Positions 50,602-60,625 are shown, counted from the stretch's first letter. The stretch is DNA of 64,000 nt from Pseudorhodoferax sp. Leaf267 (GCF_001422405.1 NZ_LMMV01000002.1:62001-126000), one strand, 5' to 3'. Program-made: numbers and translations. Notes: generated by a model from the letters alone, not told the origin.

Positions 50602-51276
50602 TCAGGCCAGGGCCATGGAGATGTCGTTGCTCGGAATCTTGCGGTCGAACGTGAGCGCGTTTTCAAGGCGCTGCAGGTGCTCGTCCATGAGTTGCACGGC
50701 CAGGGCTTCGTCACGTGCGGAGACGGCGTCCAACAAGGCCTCGTGGCCGTCATCGGCGTGGTCGGGCGCGTTGTCCTTCTGGTACATGAGCGTGATCAGC
50801 GAGCAGCGCGACAGCAGCTCGACCATCATCTGCACGAGCACATCGTTGTCGAGCAGGCGCGCCATCTGCAGATGGAAGTCGCCGCGCAGTTCGATGCGCT
50901 GCGCCGGGTCTTTGCTCTCGGCGAGCACGGCTTGCTGGCGTGCGAGTTGCTCGCGCAGTGACTTGATGCGAGACGGAGTGGCCTCACGCACGAAGGCGCG
51001 TGTCATCTCGGCCTCCAGCATGCGGCGCACGGCGAATACCTGGCGCGCCTCGTTGACCGAAGGAGCGGCGACGAAGGCGCCCCGCGCGGGTTCGAGCCGG
51101 ATGAGCCGGTTCTGTGAGAGTTGAAACAAGGCCTGGCGCACGAGCGTGCGCGAAACCCCGAAGTGGTCGGCCAATTTCTGTTCGGCGAGCTTGGTGCCAG
51201 GGTGGAGCCGGTGCTCCACGATGGCCTTGGTCAGCGCTTCAACAATGGTCGTGGTGTTGGTTCCGGTGTTGTCCAT
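50602..51276 (-). CDS. GntR-family (FCD) transcriptional regulator
   Basis: 224 residues. Winged helix at 10-75 (IVEHRLHPGTKLAEQKLADH and FGVSRTLVRQALFQL) followed by an all-helical FCD effector domain with the metal-binding pattern RRMLEAEM, RGDFHLQMARLLDN and later His. FCD regulators sense organic acids or related metabolites. It lies between purine genes, and the site TTCGTATAC lies within its own promoter and also upstream of xdhC, so it may regulate purine use. Target genes are inferred. Confidence 0.9.
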   Translation of the reverse strand: MDNTGTNTTTIVEALTKAIVEHRLHPGTKLAEQKLADHFGVSRTLVRQALFQLSQNRLIRLEPARGAFVAAPSVNEARQVFAVRRMLEAEMTRAFVREATPSRIKSLREQLARQQAVLAESKDPAQRIELRGDFHLQMARLLDNDVLVQMMVELLSRCSLITLMYQKDNAPDHADDGHEALLDAVSARDEALAVQLMDEHLQRLENALTFDRKIPSNDISMALA

Positions 51277-51293
51277 GCAGCAATCATAGCTGC

Positions 51294-51322
51294 ATTCGAC
51301 TTCGTATACACACTTGTTTCAA
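51294..51322 (-). promoter_or_regulatory. Promoter of the GntR gene with internal palindrome
   Basis: On the minus strand TTGAAA (51322-51317) and TCGAAT (51299-51294) are spaced by exactly 17 bp, a good sigma70-like pair for a GC-rich genome. The spacer holds the GTATAC palindrome of TTCGTATAC (51301-51309), placing a likely operator where a bound repressor would block polymerase. It lies 18 bp before the gene start at 51276, leaving a very short leader. Autorepression is inferred. Confidence 0.55.
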
Positions 51323-51433
51323 CCAGTAAGCAAAAATGTCCGAACCCGGCCAACCGCACATGTTCCGCGGATGGTGCATGCACCGCCTGGCACGACGACA
51401 TCGGGCCACGAAGCCACGATCCGCGCAAGATGT

Positions 51434-51973
51434 TTACATCTGCCCCTCGGTCAGGGTGTCGAGCTGGAATTTGCCACTGCGATGCCAAAGCCAGGTGTCG
51501 GTATAGGTCACCCGGCCCAGGCGTGCCGGGCGCGGGTAGGGCGCAGCCTCGCGCACGGTGCGCTCGATTTCCTTGATGACCTCGGGTGCGTGGCTGGGCG
51601 CACGCATCCAGTGCAGGCGCGTGACATCGCCGTTGCGGTCCACATCCACCTGCAGCACGCCGATGGCGTAGAGGTTGGGCGGGAGCATGCCGGCGTAGAT
51701 GCGCTCGGCGTTGCGCGCGTACAGATGGGTCGCCGCGTCCTTGCGGTAGTCGCGCGGCGTGCCGGCGGCCGAGACGCGAGGCGCGTCCGGGCGCGCGGCC
51801 GGGCCAGGGGCGGCACTGGTGGAAGGGCGACCGGAGGTGTCCGGCGCGGCGGGGTTTGTCGTCGAAGTGGTGGGCGCAGGTGCGTCCGACGGGATCGGCG
51901 CGCAGCCGATCAGCACGGCAGCCGTGCCGCCGGCCAACGCAAGCGACCACAGACGGCGAGGGGTGCTGGACAT
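51434..51973 (-). CDS. Lipoprotein with TonB-like C-terminal domain
   Basis: 179 residues. The signal LALAGGTAAVLIGCAP carries a lipobox with Cys about residue 22. A disordered Pro/Thr/Ser/Ala linker follows to about residue 75, then a TonB-C-like domain (YAIGVLQVDVDRNGDVTRL, APEVIKEIERTVREAAPYP). Such proteins are energy-transducer-like but lack an ExbBD neighbour here, and lipid anchoring instead of an inner-membrane helix makes classical TonB activity unlikely. ATG 51973 is chosen for the signal. Function unknown. Confidence 0.8.
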   Translation of the reverse strand: MSSTPRRLWSLALAGGTAAVLIGCAPIPSDAPAPTTSTTNPAAPDTSGRPSTSAAPGPAARPDAPRVSAAGTPRDYRKDAATHLYARNAERIYAGMLPPNLYAIGVLQVDVDRNGDVTRLHWMRAPSHAPEVIKEIERTVREAAPYPRPARLGRVTYTDTWLWHRSGKFQLDTLTEGQM

Positions 51974-52330
51974 GTCGATCTTTTCAGTGGGTCGCCGGTG
52001 CAGATGGCCCCAGGCCTTGACGGCGGCTCGTGGGATGGGGAGGGGCCTGGTGGCGCGGAGTCTACCCAAGCCCCGCGCCGCCCTGCGCACAGACGATCGC
52101 GGCGGCATGGTTATTGCAAAAGCAGTGCCGCCCAGCCCCGCGCGAGGCCTGACCGACATGCCGCAAAAAACAACGCCATGCACCGCCTACTTTGTCTAGA
52201 ATCGCCCCCGGTCGCAGCGGCGCGGTGCTCCCCCCGGTACCTGTGCGCGGCCCTCCGTCTGCTCAGAGCGCCCGCAGTGGTGAGCAGCACATTGCAGGGT
52301 GTCCCCCATGGCACCTTGGAGGGCTGATAG
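51974..52330. other. Divergent intergenic region (lipoprotein / puuD)
   Basis: 357 bp without a supported gene; frames across it are short and lack codon character. It must hold promoters in both directions. A TAGAAT element at 52197-52202 could be a -10 for puuD but lacks a matching -35. GGAGGG at 52318-52323 is the puuD ribosome site. Nothing else recognised. Confidence 0.4.
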
Positions 52331-53539
52331 ATGGATAGCTACTACCTCGACTGGGCCAACCTGCTGTTGCGTTGGGTCCACGTCATCACCGCGATCGCCT
52401 GGGTCGGTGCATCGTTCTACTTCGTCATGCTAGACAGCAGCCTGGAAAAGCCCCAGGACCAGGAATCCCTGGACAAGGGCGTGGGCGGCGAGTTGTGGGC
52501 CGTGCACGGTGGGGGTTTCTACAACTCGCAGAAGTACCTGCTGTCCCCCAAGAAGCTGCCCGAACACCTGCACTGGTCGTACTGGGAGAGCTACACCACC
52601 TGGATCACGGGCTTCGCGCTGTTCACGGTGTCCTACCTGTGGAACGCCAGCACCTACTTGATCGACAAGTCCAAGATGGACTGGTCGCCCGGTGCCGCCA
52701 TTGGCGTGGCGCTGGCCTTCTTCGTCGTATTCTGGATGGTCTACGACGGTATCTGCCAGTTGTTCGGCAAGCGCAAGAACGGCGACGCCATCGTCGGCCT
52801 GCTGATCTTCATCTTCATCTGCTTCGCGTCCTGGCTGGCCTGCCATTGGTTCGCAGGCCGCGCGGCCTTCCTGCTGGTGGGTGCCATGCTGGCGACCTCG
52901 ATGAGCGCCAACGTATTCTTCTGGATCATCCCCGGCCAGCGCAAGAACGTGGCGGCGCTGCGTGCGGGCCTGCCGATCGATCCGGCGCATGGCGCGCGCG
53001 GCAAGCAGCGCAGCGTGCACAACACCTACTTCACGCTGCCGGTGCTGTTCGCGATGCTGAGCAACCACTACAGCTTCACCTACACGCACCAGTACAACTG
53101 GCTGGTGCTGGTGGCCATCATGCTGGGCGGTGCGCTGATCCGCCAGTTCTTCGTGGTGCGGCACCACTGGAAGCTGGGCCGGGCCTCGCATCCGCTGCCT
53201 TATGCGCTCGTCGGCATCGCGATCCTGGTCGGCGTGATCGTCTGGCTCAAGCCCGCGCCGGTCGCGCCCATGCCGGCCGCTGCTGCCGCACCGCCGGTGG
53301 CGTTCCAGGACGTGCAGAAGGTGCTGGAGCAGCGCTGCTTCATGTGCCACGGCGCGCAAGTGCAGATGAAGAACGTGCGGCTCGACGCGCCCGATCAGGT
53401 GGCCCTGCATGCGCAGGCGATTTACCAGCAGGTTGTGGTCACCAAGATCATGCCGATGACCAACGCCACGGGCATGACGGACGAAGAGCGCGCCCTGGTC
53501 GGCCGCTGGTTCCAGGCTGGCGCGAAGACGACGCCCTGA
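52331..53539 (+). CDS. puuD: Membrane urate hydroxylase PuuD with cytochrome c domain
   Basis: 402 residues. PuuD oxidises urate to 5-hydroxyisourate at the membrane. Eight or so hydrophobic helices begin with LLLRWVHVITAIAWVGASFYFVM (His residues suited to haem or quinone sites), with ELWAVHGGGFYNSQKYLLSP, a family signature. A C-terminal cytochrome c domain has CFMCH at about residue 336. Start supported by GGAGGG. It completes guanine to 5-hydroxyisourate in this window; HIU hydrolase and OHCU decarboxylase are not seen here. Confidence 0.94.
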   Translation: MDSYYLDWANLLLRWVHVITAIAWVGASFYFVMLDSSLEKPQDQESLDKGVGGELWAVHGGGFYNSQKYLLSPKKLPEHLHWSYWESYTTWITGFALFTVSYLWNASTYLIDKSKMDWSPGAAIGVALAFFVVFWMVYDGICQLFGKRKNGDAIVGLLIFIFICFASWLACHWFAGRAAFLLVGAMLATSMSANVFFWIIPGQRKNVAALRAGLPIDPAHGARGKQRSVHNTYFTLPVLFAMLSNHYSFTYTHQYNWLVLVAIMLGGALIRQFFVVRHHWKLGRASHPLPYALVGIAILVGVIVWLKPAPVAPMPAAAAAPPVAFQDVQKVLEQRCFMCHGAQVQMKNVRLDAPDQVALHAQAIYQQVVVTKIMPMTNATGMTDEERALVGRWFQAGAKTTP

Positions 53540-53656
53540 GCATCAACGGCCTCGGCCATGGCCGCGGGCGCCCGCGCGTCGCGCCGCGGTGGACGCGCGC
53601 GCAAGGGGGTGCCATGCTGGCTCGCGAGGGCGCGGCATTCGATGAGGTTTTCTACA

Positions 53657-53681
53657 ATTCCACGTTCAAGCATCGTGGAAT
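53657..53681. promoter_or_regulatory. Inverted repeat ATTCCACG-N9-CGTGGAAT, LysR-type operator candidate
   Basis: Perfect 8-bp arms (53657-53664 and 53674-53681) lie 49 bp before the LysR gene start, in the 190-bp gap after puuD. The TTCCA/TGGAA symmetry fits a LysR binding site (T-N11-A class, extended arms). Autoregulation is the simplest reading. Confidence 0.45.
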
Positions 53682-53729
53682 GCTAGGCAGCCTTCGCTCG
53701 GGCGACTATCGACATCTTTGCGCGCAACC

Positions 53730-54692
53730 ATGAATCCAGCTCATGTGAACCCGGCCGTGCCGATGGCCACGTCCGCGCGGCGACTGCCATCGCTGAACAT
53801 GCTGCGCGCGTTCGAGGCCGCCGGCCGCCTGGGCAGCGTGACGCGTGCGGCGCAGGAGCTGAACGTCACGCAAAGCGCGGTCAGCCACCAGATCAAGGAA
53901 CTCGAAGCCTGGCTCGGCGTGGCGCTGGTCACGCGCGAAGGCCGCCGCCTGGCGCTGACGGCCCAGGGCACGGCCTACCTGCCCAGCCTGAGCAGCGCGC
54001 TGGACCTGATGGCGCAGGCCACGGCCCGCGTCGAACGCCAGACGCACCGCGCGCGTCTCACGGTCAACGCGCTGCCCACGCTGGCGGCACAGTGGTTGAT
54101 CCCGCAGCTGTCGCGGTTCTGCGAGCAGGTGCCCGATGTGGACGTGCAGCTCGTCACCACGGCCGGCGTGCTCGACTTCGACCCGGCGGCTTACGAGGTG
54201 TCGGTGCGCTGCCTGTCGGCGGCCGAACTGGCAGCGCTGCAGGCCCGGCCCGGCTGGCAGGGCGTGCAGTTCGGGCGATTCCTGCCGGACGCCGTGACAC
54301 CGGTCTGCAGCCCGGCCTGGCTAGCGCGCGCCGACGCGCTCAAGAAGCCTGCCGACCTGCGCCGGCACACGCTGCTGCACAGCCGCTCGACGCCGCGGCT
54401 GTGGCGCCAGTGGTTTGGCGCGGCGGGTGCGGCGGCCGTGCGTCCCGCAGGCGAGCTGGTGTTCGACCACGCGCATCTGGCGGTGCAGGCCGCCGTGCAG
54501 GGCCTGGGCATTGCGCTGGGCAGCCCGGCGCTGGTGGCCGATGCCTTGCGCGGCGGCCTGCTCGTCGCGCCGTTCGCCCATCTGCTGCTGCACGAGAAGG
54601 ATTTCTACTGGATGCTCCCTGCGCGCTCGGCAGACGATGCTTCAGCGCGTGCGTTTTGCGACTGGCTGCAGGCCAGCGGCGCGGCGCCATGA
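53730..54692 (+). CDS. LysR-family regulator, GcvA-like
   Basis: 320 residues. The winged helix (LPSLNMLRAFEAAGRLGSVTRAAQEL, TQSAVSHQIKELEAWLG) and an effector domain ending YWMLPARSADDASARAFCDWL match the GcvA subgroup of LysR proteins, which control glycine cleavage or diverse operons. ATG 53730 is used; 53763 is a possible shorter start and still keeps the whole helix-turn-helix. A palindromic operator candidate lies just upstream. It precedes the glycerate kinase gene by 116 bp and may control it or puuD. Confidence 0.9.
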   Translation: MNPAHVNPAVPMATSARRLPSLNMLRAFEAAGRLGSVTRAAQELNVTQSAVSHQIKELEAWLGVALVTREGRRLALTAQGTAYLPSLSSALDLMAQATARVERQTHRARLTVNALPTLAAQWLIPQLSRFCEQVPDVDVQLVTTAGVLDFDPAAYEVSVRCLSAAELAALQARPGWQGVQFGRFLPDAVTPVCSPAWLARADALKKPADLRRHTLLHSRSTPRLWRQWFGAAGAAAVRPAGELVFDHAHLAVQAAVQGLGIALGSPALVADALRGGLLVAPFAHLLLHEKDFYWMLPARSADDASARAFCDWLQASGAAP

Positions 54693-54808
54693 CGGCCCGT
54701 GGCCCCGGTGCAGCGCGCAGGCTGGGTCTGCGTGGCGCAATACCCAGGCCGCCTACCCCCTCTGCGCCGCCGGGCGCAGCGTCACAATACAGAACGGAGA
54801 TCCGATTC

Positions 54809-56134
54809 ATGCCCGCAACCCATACGCCAGACCCTGCGCGTCAGCCGCGCGAATTCCTGCTGCATCTGTACCGCGCCGCGGTGGAGCGCGCACTGCCCCT
54901 GCACACCCTGGCCGAGCACCTGCCGCCGCCACCGCGCGGGCGCACGCTGGTGCTGGGTGGCGGCAAGGCCGGAGGCGCGATGGTGCAGGCGCTGGAGGCG
55001 CGGTGGCCAGCCGATGCGCCGCTCGAAGGCCTGGTCGTCACGCGCTACGATCACATCCCGCCGCGGCCTGCGGGCGTGCCCTCGCGCATCGAACTCGTCG
55101 AGGCGGCGCACCCCGTGCCCGACGCGGCCGGCCTCAACGCTGCGCAGCGCATGCTGGCGCTCACGCAGGGACTGACGGCCGATGACCTGGTGCTGTGCCT
55201 GATGTCCGGCGGCGCCTCGTCGTTGCTGACGCTGCCGGCCGAGGGCCTGGACTTCGAGGACAAGCAGCGCATCAACCGCGAACTGCTGGCCTCGGGCGCC
55301 GGCATCCACGAGATGAACTGCGTGCGCAAGCACCTTTCACGCATCAAGGGCGGGCGCCTGGCGGCAGGCTGCGCGCCGGCCCGCGTGCTGACGCTGACGA
55401 TCAGCGACGTGCCGGGCGACGACCCCTCGGTGATCGGCAGCGGCCCGACCGTGCCCGACGCCAGCACCTGCGCACAGGCCCTGGTCATCCTCCAGCGCTA
55501 TGGCATCGCCGTGCCGGCCGCCATCGAAGCCGCGCTGCAGGACGGCAGCCTGGAAACGCCCAAGCCCGGCGACCCGCGTTTCGACGGGCACGAGGTGCGC
55601 ATGATTGCCACACCCTGGCAGTCGCTCGAGGCCGCCGCCGCTGCCGCGCGTGCGGCGGGTGTGCAGCCGCACATCCTGTCCGACGAGATCGAGGGCGAGT
55701 CGCGCGAAGTGGGCAAGGTGCATGCCGCCATGGCGCGCGCGGTGGCGCAGCGCGGCCAGCCGTTCGCGCGGCCCTGCGTGATCCTGTCAGGCGGAGAGAC
55801 CACGGTCACGATACGGCGCCAGCCCGAGGGCACGCCACGCGGCCGCGGCGGCCGGGCCGGCGAGTTCTGCATGGGCCTGGTGCAGGCCCTGCAGGGCCAG
55901 GCGCACGTGCACGCGTTGGCCGCCGACACCGACGGCATCGACGGCATCGAGGACAACGCGGGCGCCTATGTCGCGCCCGACAGCCTGCAGCGTGCCGAGG
56001 CCGGCGGACGGAAGATCCAGGCCTACCTCGACCGCAACGATGCCTATGGCTATTTCGACGCGCTGGGCGACCTGGTCGTGACCGGGCCCACCCACACCAA
56101 CGTGAACGACTTTCGCGCGCTGCTGGTGCTGTGA
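54809..56134 (+). CDS. Glycerate 2-kinase type (MOFRL/GckA-TtuD family)
   Basis: 441 residues. The family phosphorylates D-glycerate; older annotation calls it hydroxypyruvate reductase TtuD. Signatures: [63 protein letters not shown], and the C-terminal MOFRL segment [26 protein letters not shown] precedes ATG 54809. It feeds glyoxylate-derived carbon (for example from allantoin breakdown via tartronate semialdehyde) into glycolysis, which suits its place after the urate gene, though tartrate or glycine metabolism are alternatives. Confidence 0.93.
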   Translation: MPATHTPDPARQPREFLLHLYRAAVERALPLHTLAEHLPPPPRGRTLVLGGGKAGGAMVQALEARWPADAPLEGLVVTRYDHIPPRPAGVPSRIELVEAAHPVPDAAGLNAAQRMLALTQGLTADDLVLCLMSGGASSLLTLPAEGLDFEDKQRINRELLASGAGIHEMNCVRKHLSRIKGGRLAAGCAPARVLTLTISDVPGDDPSVIGSGPTVPDASTCAQALVILQRYGIAVPAAIEAALQDGSLETPKPGDPRFDGHEVRMIATPWQSLEAAAAAARAAGVQPHILSDEIEGESREVGKVHAAMARAVAQRGQPFARPCVILSGGETTVTIRRQPEGTPRGRGGRAGEFCMGLVQALQGQAHVHALAADTDGIDGIEDNAGAYVAPDSLQRAEAGGRKIQAYLDRNDAYGYFDALGDLVVTGPTHTNVNDFRALLVL

Positions 56135-56187
56135 ATCTTCCTGGCGCAAGTGCCGACACTTTGGGCCTGCAAGCCCATGGAACAACG

Positions 56188-57397
56188 ATGGAATCCCTCA
56201 CCCCAACGCTGGACAAGCCGGCCACCGTGCTGGTCGTGGACGACACGCCGGACAACCTGTCGCTCATGAGCGCGCTGCTCAAGGACCACTACAAGGTCAA
56301 GGTGGCCAACCACGGCGAGCGCGGCCTGCGCATCGCCAATTCAGAAACTCCGCCCGACCTGATCCTGCTGGACATCATGATGCCGGACATCGACGGCAAA
56401 GGTGGCCAACCACGGCGAGCGCGGCCTGCGCATCGCCAATTCAGAAACTCCGCCCGACCTGATCCTGCTGGACATCATGATGCCGGACATCGACGGCTAC
56501 GAGGTTTGCCGTCGGCTAAAGGCCGAGCCGCGCACGCGCGACATCCCGGTGATCTTTCTGACCGCGCGCTCCGAGGTGGAGGACGAAACGCGTGGCCTGG
56601 AGCTGGGCGCGGCCGACTACATCACCAAACCGATCAGCCCGCCCATCGTGCTGGCCCGCGTGCACGCCCACCTGACGCTCAAGGCCAACGCCGACTTCCT
56701 GCGCGACAAGAGCGCCTACCTGGAGAGCGAGGTTGCCAAGCGCACGCTCGAGGTGCAGGCCATCCAGGACGTGACCATCATGGCCATGGCCTCGCTGGCC
56801 GAGACGCGCGACAACGAGACCGGCGCGCACATCCGGCGCACGCAGCTCTACGTGCGGCGGCTGGCGGAACAGCTCAAGACGCACCCCCGTTTCTGCGGCT
56901 TCCTGACCGAGCGCTGCATCGAGTTGCTCTACAAGTCGGCACCGCTGCACGACATCGGCAAGGTCGGCATCCCGGACAACATCCTGCTCAAACCCGGCAA
57001 GCTCACGCCCGAAGAGTTCGAGATCATGAAGACCCACACCACGCTGGGCCGTGCGGCGATCGAGGACGCCGAGCGGCGCCTGGGCATGCAGGTGGACTTC
57101 CTCACGCAGGCCAAGGAGATCGCCTATGGCCACCAGGAGAAGTGGGATGGCAGTGGCTACCCCGAGGGCTTGGCCGGCGACGCCATTCCGATCGCGGCGC
57201 GGCTCATGGCGCTGGCCGACGTCTACGACGCGCTGATCAGCAAGCGCGTGTACAAGCCGGCCTTCAGCCACGAGGAGTCCTGCCGCATCGTCGTAGAGGG
57301 CCGGGGCAAGCACTTCGATCCCGACATCGTGGACGCCTTCGAGGCCGTGGCGGACGACTTCAACAAGATTGCCACGACCTACCGCGACGAGGATTGA
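56188..57397 (+). pseudogene. Receiver-HD-GYP phosphodiesterase disrupted by tandem duplication and 1-base insertion
   Basis: The frame from ATG 56188 encodes a receiver start ([18 protein letters not shown], acceptor in [13 protein letters not shown]). An exact 99-bp duplication (56299-56397 and 56399-56497) separated by one extra A (56398) then shifts the frame. After it, the second frame continues with DGYEVCRRL, a complete receiver end and an HD-GYP domain: [50 protein letters not shown]. Removing 100 bases gives an intact 369-residue protein; removing only the extra A gives a receiver with 33 duplicated residues. HD-GYP enzymes degrade c-di-GMP. An internal GTG (56402) could start a truncated form lacking the first receiver strand. 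Confidence 0.85.
56299..56497 (+). repeat. Exact 99-bp tandem duplication with 1-base junction
   Basis: Two identical 99-bp copies beginning AAGGTGGCCAACCACGGCG and ending ATGCCGGACATCGACGGC lie at 56299-56397 and 56399-56497, with a single A between. The unit is 33 codons, so the copy itself is in frame and only the junction base shifts reading. Perfect identity implies a recent event or an assembly artefact. Confidence 0.95.
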
Positions 57398-57415
57398 GCC
57401 CCGCGGCGTAGCCGG

Positions 57416-58381
57416 TCAGGCGGCTGCTGGCGGCGGCGTTGGGGCCGAGGCCTCTTCCTGCACGAAGGGCTGTTCGGCTGCCGTGGGCGTATCCGGTGCG
57501 ATGGCGGCGTCCGCCGGCGCGGGTGCATCACCCAGCGACAGCGTCTGGCGCACGGAGGCCTTCTCTCCAGCCGGCGCAAACTTGCTGTACTTGCCGATCA
57601 GGCCAACCAGCAGCGAATAGATCTTGGGGTTGGCGGCCAGGCATTCCTTCTGGTCCAGGAAGTTGGCCTCGCCCGACAGGTTGCCGACCAGGCCGCCGGC
57701 CTCGGTGACCAGAAGCGAGCCGGCCGCCACGTCCCAGGGCGAGAGGCCCTTCTCGAAGAAGCCGTCGGTGTAGCCGGCCGCCACGTAGGCCAGGTCCAGC
57801 GCCGCGGCGCCAGGGCGGCGCAGGCCGGCCGTGCGCTGCATCACGTCGCCCATCATGGCCATGTATTCCTTGAAGTTGTCGCCCGGGCGGAACGGGAAGC
57901 CCGTGGACACCAGGCATTCGCCCAGGCGGATGCGCTTGGACACCCGCAGGCGGCGGTCGTTGACGTAGGCACCGCGGCCGCGCGTGGCGGTGAACAGGTC
58001 GTTCCGTGTGGGGTCGTAGACCACGGCCTGCTCGACCTTGCCCTTGACGGCCAGCGCGATGCTGACGCAGTAGAACGGAAAGCCGTGGATGAAGTTGGTC
58101 GTGCCGTCCAGCGGGTCGATGATCCAGACGTAATCCGAATCCTTGGCGCCGTGCTCAGAGCCAGATTCCTCGGCCAGGATGCCGTGGCCGGGGTAGGCCG
58201 TCAGCAGGGTTTCGATGATGGCTGCTTCGCTGGCCTGGTCAACCTCGGTCACAAAATCGTTCACCTGCTTTTGCGAGATGCGCAGTGCTTCGACATCGAG
58301 CGCGGCGCGGTTGATGATGGCGCCGGCGGCGCGGGCGGCCTTGACGGCCACGTTGAGCATGGGGTGCTGGTTGAACGACAT
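57416..58381 (-). CDS. suhB: Inositol-1-monophosphatase family protein SuhB with C-terminal extension
   Basis: 321 residues; the usual SuhB has about 265. Metal-site motifs: [11 protein letters not shown] (Glu), [17 protein letters not shown] (Asp-x-Asp) and [18 protein letters not shown] near the end of the catalytic domain. In many proteobacteria SuhB also works in rRNA antitermination. The last 50 residues are an Ala/Pro-rich tail ([12 protein letters not shown]..) not needed for the fold. Divergent from trmJ with 96 bp between. Confidence 0.94.
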   Translation of the reverse strand: MSFNQHPMLNVAVKAARAAGAIINRAALDVEALRISQKQVNDFVTEVDQASEAAIIETLLTAYPGHGILAEESGSEHGAKDSDYVWIIDPLDGTTNFIHGFPFYCVSIALAVKGKVEQAVVYDPTRNDLFTATRGRGAYVNDRRLRVSKRIRLGECLVSTGFPFRPGDNFKEYMAMMGDVMQRTAGLRRPGAAALDLAYVAAGYTDGFFEKGLSPWDVAAGSLLVTEAGGLVGNLSGEANFLDQKECLAANPKIYSLLVGLIGKYSKFAPAGEKASVRQTLSLGDAPAPADAAIAPDTPTAAEQPFVQEEASAPTPPPAAA

Positions 58382-58477
58382 GGATTGTGAGGAGGAGCGT
58401 GGCGGCTGCAGGGCGGGTTGCGAGGCCGAAAAGCCGCCCGCGATGGGGCGGCGACAATCGCGGGATTCTACCGAGTC

Positions 58478-59230
58478 ATGCCCAGTTCCACGATGCGCAC
58501 CCGTTTTGTCCTGATCCGTACCAGCCATGCCGGCAACGTGGGCGCCGCCGCGCGCGCCATGAAGGTGATGGGCTTCGACGACCTGGTGCTGGTCGCGCCG
58601 CGCTGGCCCAACGTGCTGCGCCGGCAGGAGACCATCCAGCGCGCCAGCGGCGCCCTGGACGTGCTGGAGAAGGCGCGCATCGTCGAGACGCTGGACGAGG
58701 CGCTGGATGGCATGGACCACCTGTGCGCCACCGCCATGACGCCACGCGATTTTGGCCCGCCCACGCGTGCGCCGCGCGAGCACCTGCAGTCGCTGCTGGC
58801 CGAGCCGGGCGCGGCACCGGCAGGCGTGGCGTTCCTATTCGGCTCGGAGCGCTTCGGCATGGCCAATGAGGACGTGTACCGTAGCCATGTGGCGCTCAGC
58901 ATCCCGACCAATCCACAGTTCGGCTCGCTGAACCTTGGTGCGGCGATCCAGGTGCTGGCCTATGAGTGGCGCATGGCGCTGGGCGGCTACAGCGCCACCT
59001 CGGCGACGCCCGAATCACCGCCGGCCGATGCGCGCCAGCTGGCCGGCATGCTGGAGCACTGGCAGCAGGCGCTGGTCGCGCTGGACTACCTGGATCCGGC
59101 CGTGCCCAAGAAGCTGATGCCGCGCCTGAACCAGCTGTTCAATCGCGCGCGGCCCAGTGCCGAGGAGATCCACATCCTGCGCGGTGTGGCCAAGGCCATG
59201 CTGCAAGCGGCGGAACGGGCGAAAAGCTAG
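58478..59230 (+). CDS. trmJ: tRNA/rRNA methyltransferase TrmJ-like (SPOUT)
   Basis: 250 residues. TrmJ 2'-O-methylates position 32 of tRNAs. SPOUT features: [32 protein letters not shown], and the knotted SAM site [13 protein letters not shown] followed by [23 protein letters not shown]-terminal helical extension ([17 protein letters not shown]) is typical of TrmJ. ATG 58493 would drop five residues. It precedes cysE by nine bases, an order common in beta- and gammaproteobacteria. Confidence 0.94.
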   Translation: MPSSTMRTRFVLIRTSHAGNVGAAARAMKVMGFDDLVLVAPRWPNVLRRQETIQRASGALDVLEKARIVETLDEALDGMDHLCATAMTPRDFGPPTRAPREHLQSLLAEPGAAPAGVAFLFGSERFGMANEDVYRSHVALSIPTNPQFGSLNLGAAIQVLAYEWRMALGGYSATSATPESPPADARQLAGMLEHWQQALVALDYLDPAVPKKLMPRLNQLFNRARPSAEEIHILRGVAKAMLQAAERAKS

Positions 59231-59239
59231 ACTGCCGCG

Positions 59240-60016
59240 ATGCCGTTTTCCCGCCTGCGCACCGACATCCGTTGCATCCTGGACCGCGACCCCGCGGCCC
59301 GCAGCGCCTGGGAGGTGTTGACCTGCTACCCGGGCATCCATGCGTTGGTGCTGCACCGCCGCGCGCACTGGTGCTGGAACCATGGCTTGAAGTGGCTGGG
59401 CCGCGCGATCTCGCAGCTGTCGCGCTGGCTGACCGGCATCGAGATCCATCCCGGCGCAAAGATCGGCGAGCGCGTCTTCTTCGACCATGCCATGGGCGTC
59501 GTCGTCGGCGAAACCGCCGAGATCGGTGACGGCTGCACCATCTACCAGGGCGTGACCCTGGGCGGCACCTCGCTCTACAAAGGCGAGAAGCGCCACCCCA
59601 CACTGGGCCGCGACGTGGTGGTCAGCGCGGGCGCGAAGGTGCTGGGCGGCTTCACGGTCGGCGATGGCGCCAAGATCGGCTCCAACGCGGTGGTCATCAA
59701 GCCCGTGCCGGCCGGCGCCACCGCGGTCGGCATCCCGGCCCGCATCATCATGCCCAAAGGGGAGGCGACAGGCGATGCCGCGATGTCCTCACCGCTTTTC
59801 TCGGCTTACGGCGTGACGCCCGAGGATGACCCGCTGAGCCAGGCCATGCGCGGCCTGGTCGACAGCACGGCCGCGCAGGAGCACCAGATCGCCTTGCTCT
59901 GGCAGGCCATCGAAAAGCTGTCGGCCAGCCGGCAGACGGCCGATTGCGTGCCGGGCGATGCCGCGCGCGAGAAGTGCTTCGAGGCCGAGAAGCTCAACGC
60001 GCTGATTGGCAAGTAA
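59240..60016 (+). CDS. cysE: Serine O-acetyltransferase
   Basis: 258 residues. CysE makes O-acetylserine, the acceptor for sulfide in cysteine synthesis. A helical N-terminus ([21 protein letters not shown]) precedes the left-handed beta-helix: [23 protein letters not shown] with the catalytic His/Asp, [35 protein letters not shown]. The C-terminal 70 residues differ from the short regulatory tail of E. coli CysE, so feedback by cysteine may differ. Confidence 0.95.
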   Translation: MPFSRLRTDIRCILDRDPAARSAWEVLTCYPGIHALVLHRRAHWCWNHGLKWLGRAISQLSRWLTGIEIHPGAKIGERVFFDHAMGVVVGETAEIGDGCTIYQGVTLGGTSLYKGEKRHPTLGRDVVVSAGAKVLGGFTVGDGAKIGSNAVVIKPVPAGATAVGIPARIIMPKGEATGDAAMSSPLFSAYGVTPEDDPLSQAMRGLVDSTAAQEHQIALLWQAIEKLSASRQTADCVPGDAAREKCFEAEKLNALIGK

Positions 60017-60022
60017 GGCGCC

Positions 60023-60625
60023 TCAGGCGCTGGCGGGGCGACGCGCGGACTTGGGCCGGAACGCGGCGCAAACGCTGTCCACCGTCTCCAGGTACGGCCC
60101 ACCGATCAGGTCGATGCAATAGGGCACTGCCGCGAAGATGCCGGGCACCAGCGACTGGCCTTGCGCGTCCTTCAGGCCTTCCAGCGTTTCCTGGATCGCC
60201 TTGGGCTGGCCCGGCAGGTTGACGATCAGGCAGCGCCCGCGCACCACGGCCGTCTGGCGCGACAGGATGGCTGTAGGAACGAAGCGCAGGCTGATCTGGC
60301 GCATCTGCTCGCCGAAGCCCGGCAGTTCCTTGTGCGCCACGGCCAGCGTGGCCTCGGGCGTTACGTCGCGCAGCGCAGGGCCCGTGCCGCCGGTGGTCAG
60401 AACGAGGTCGCAGCCGGCATCCACCAGTGCGATCAGCGTGGCGCTGATGCCGTCCTGCTCGTCGGGGATCAAGCGCTCTTCGAACGTGATCGGGTTCTTC
60501 AGCGCGTCTTGCAGCCAGCCGCGCAGCGCGGGCAGGCCCTTGTCTTCGTAGACGCCCGACGAGGCGCGGTCGCTGATGGAGACCAGGCCGATGCGGGCCG
60601 GCTCAGGCGTGGTCGTCGTGCTCAT
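60023..60625 (-). CDS. mogA: Molybdopterin adenylyltransferase
   Basis: 200 residues. MogA activates molybdopterin by adenylation before molybdenum insertion. Motifs: RIGLVSISDRASSGVYEDKG at the N-terminus, LVLTTGGTGPALRDVTPEAT and IVNLPGQPKAIQETLEGL. This supports the molybdenum cofactor supply for XdhB. Its start lies 23 bases inside the end of yjgA, so the two are co-transcribed. Confidence 0.95.
   Translation of the reverse strand: MSTTTTPEPARIGLVSISDRASSGVYEDKGLPALRGWLQDALKNPITFEERLIPDEQDGISATLIALVDAGCDLVLTTGGTGPALRDVTPEATLAVAHKELPGFGEQMRQISLRFVPTAILSRQTAVVRGRCLIVNLPGQPKAIQETLEGLKDAQGQSLVPGIFAAVPYCIDLIGGPYLETVDSVCAAFRPKSARRPASA

Noticed and set aside
51974-52330. A gene in the long gap before puuD
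   Set aside because: Frames there are short, lack ribosome sites and have no codon bias; the gap is better read as a divergent promoter region.
56299-56497. Insertion-sequence remnant at the duplicated segment
   Set aside because: Both copies are the receiver coding sequence itself; there are no terminal inverted repeats or foreign bases except one A.
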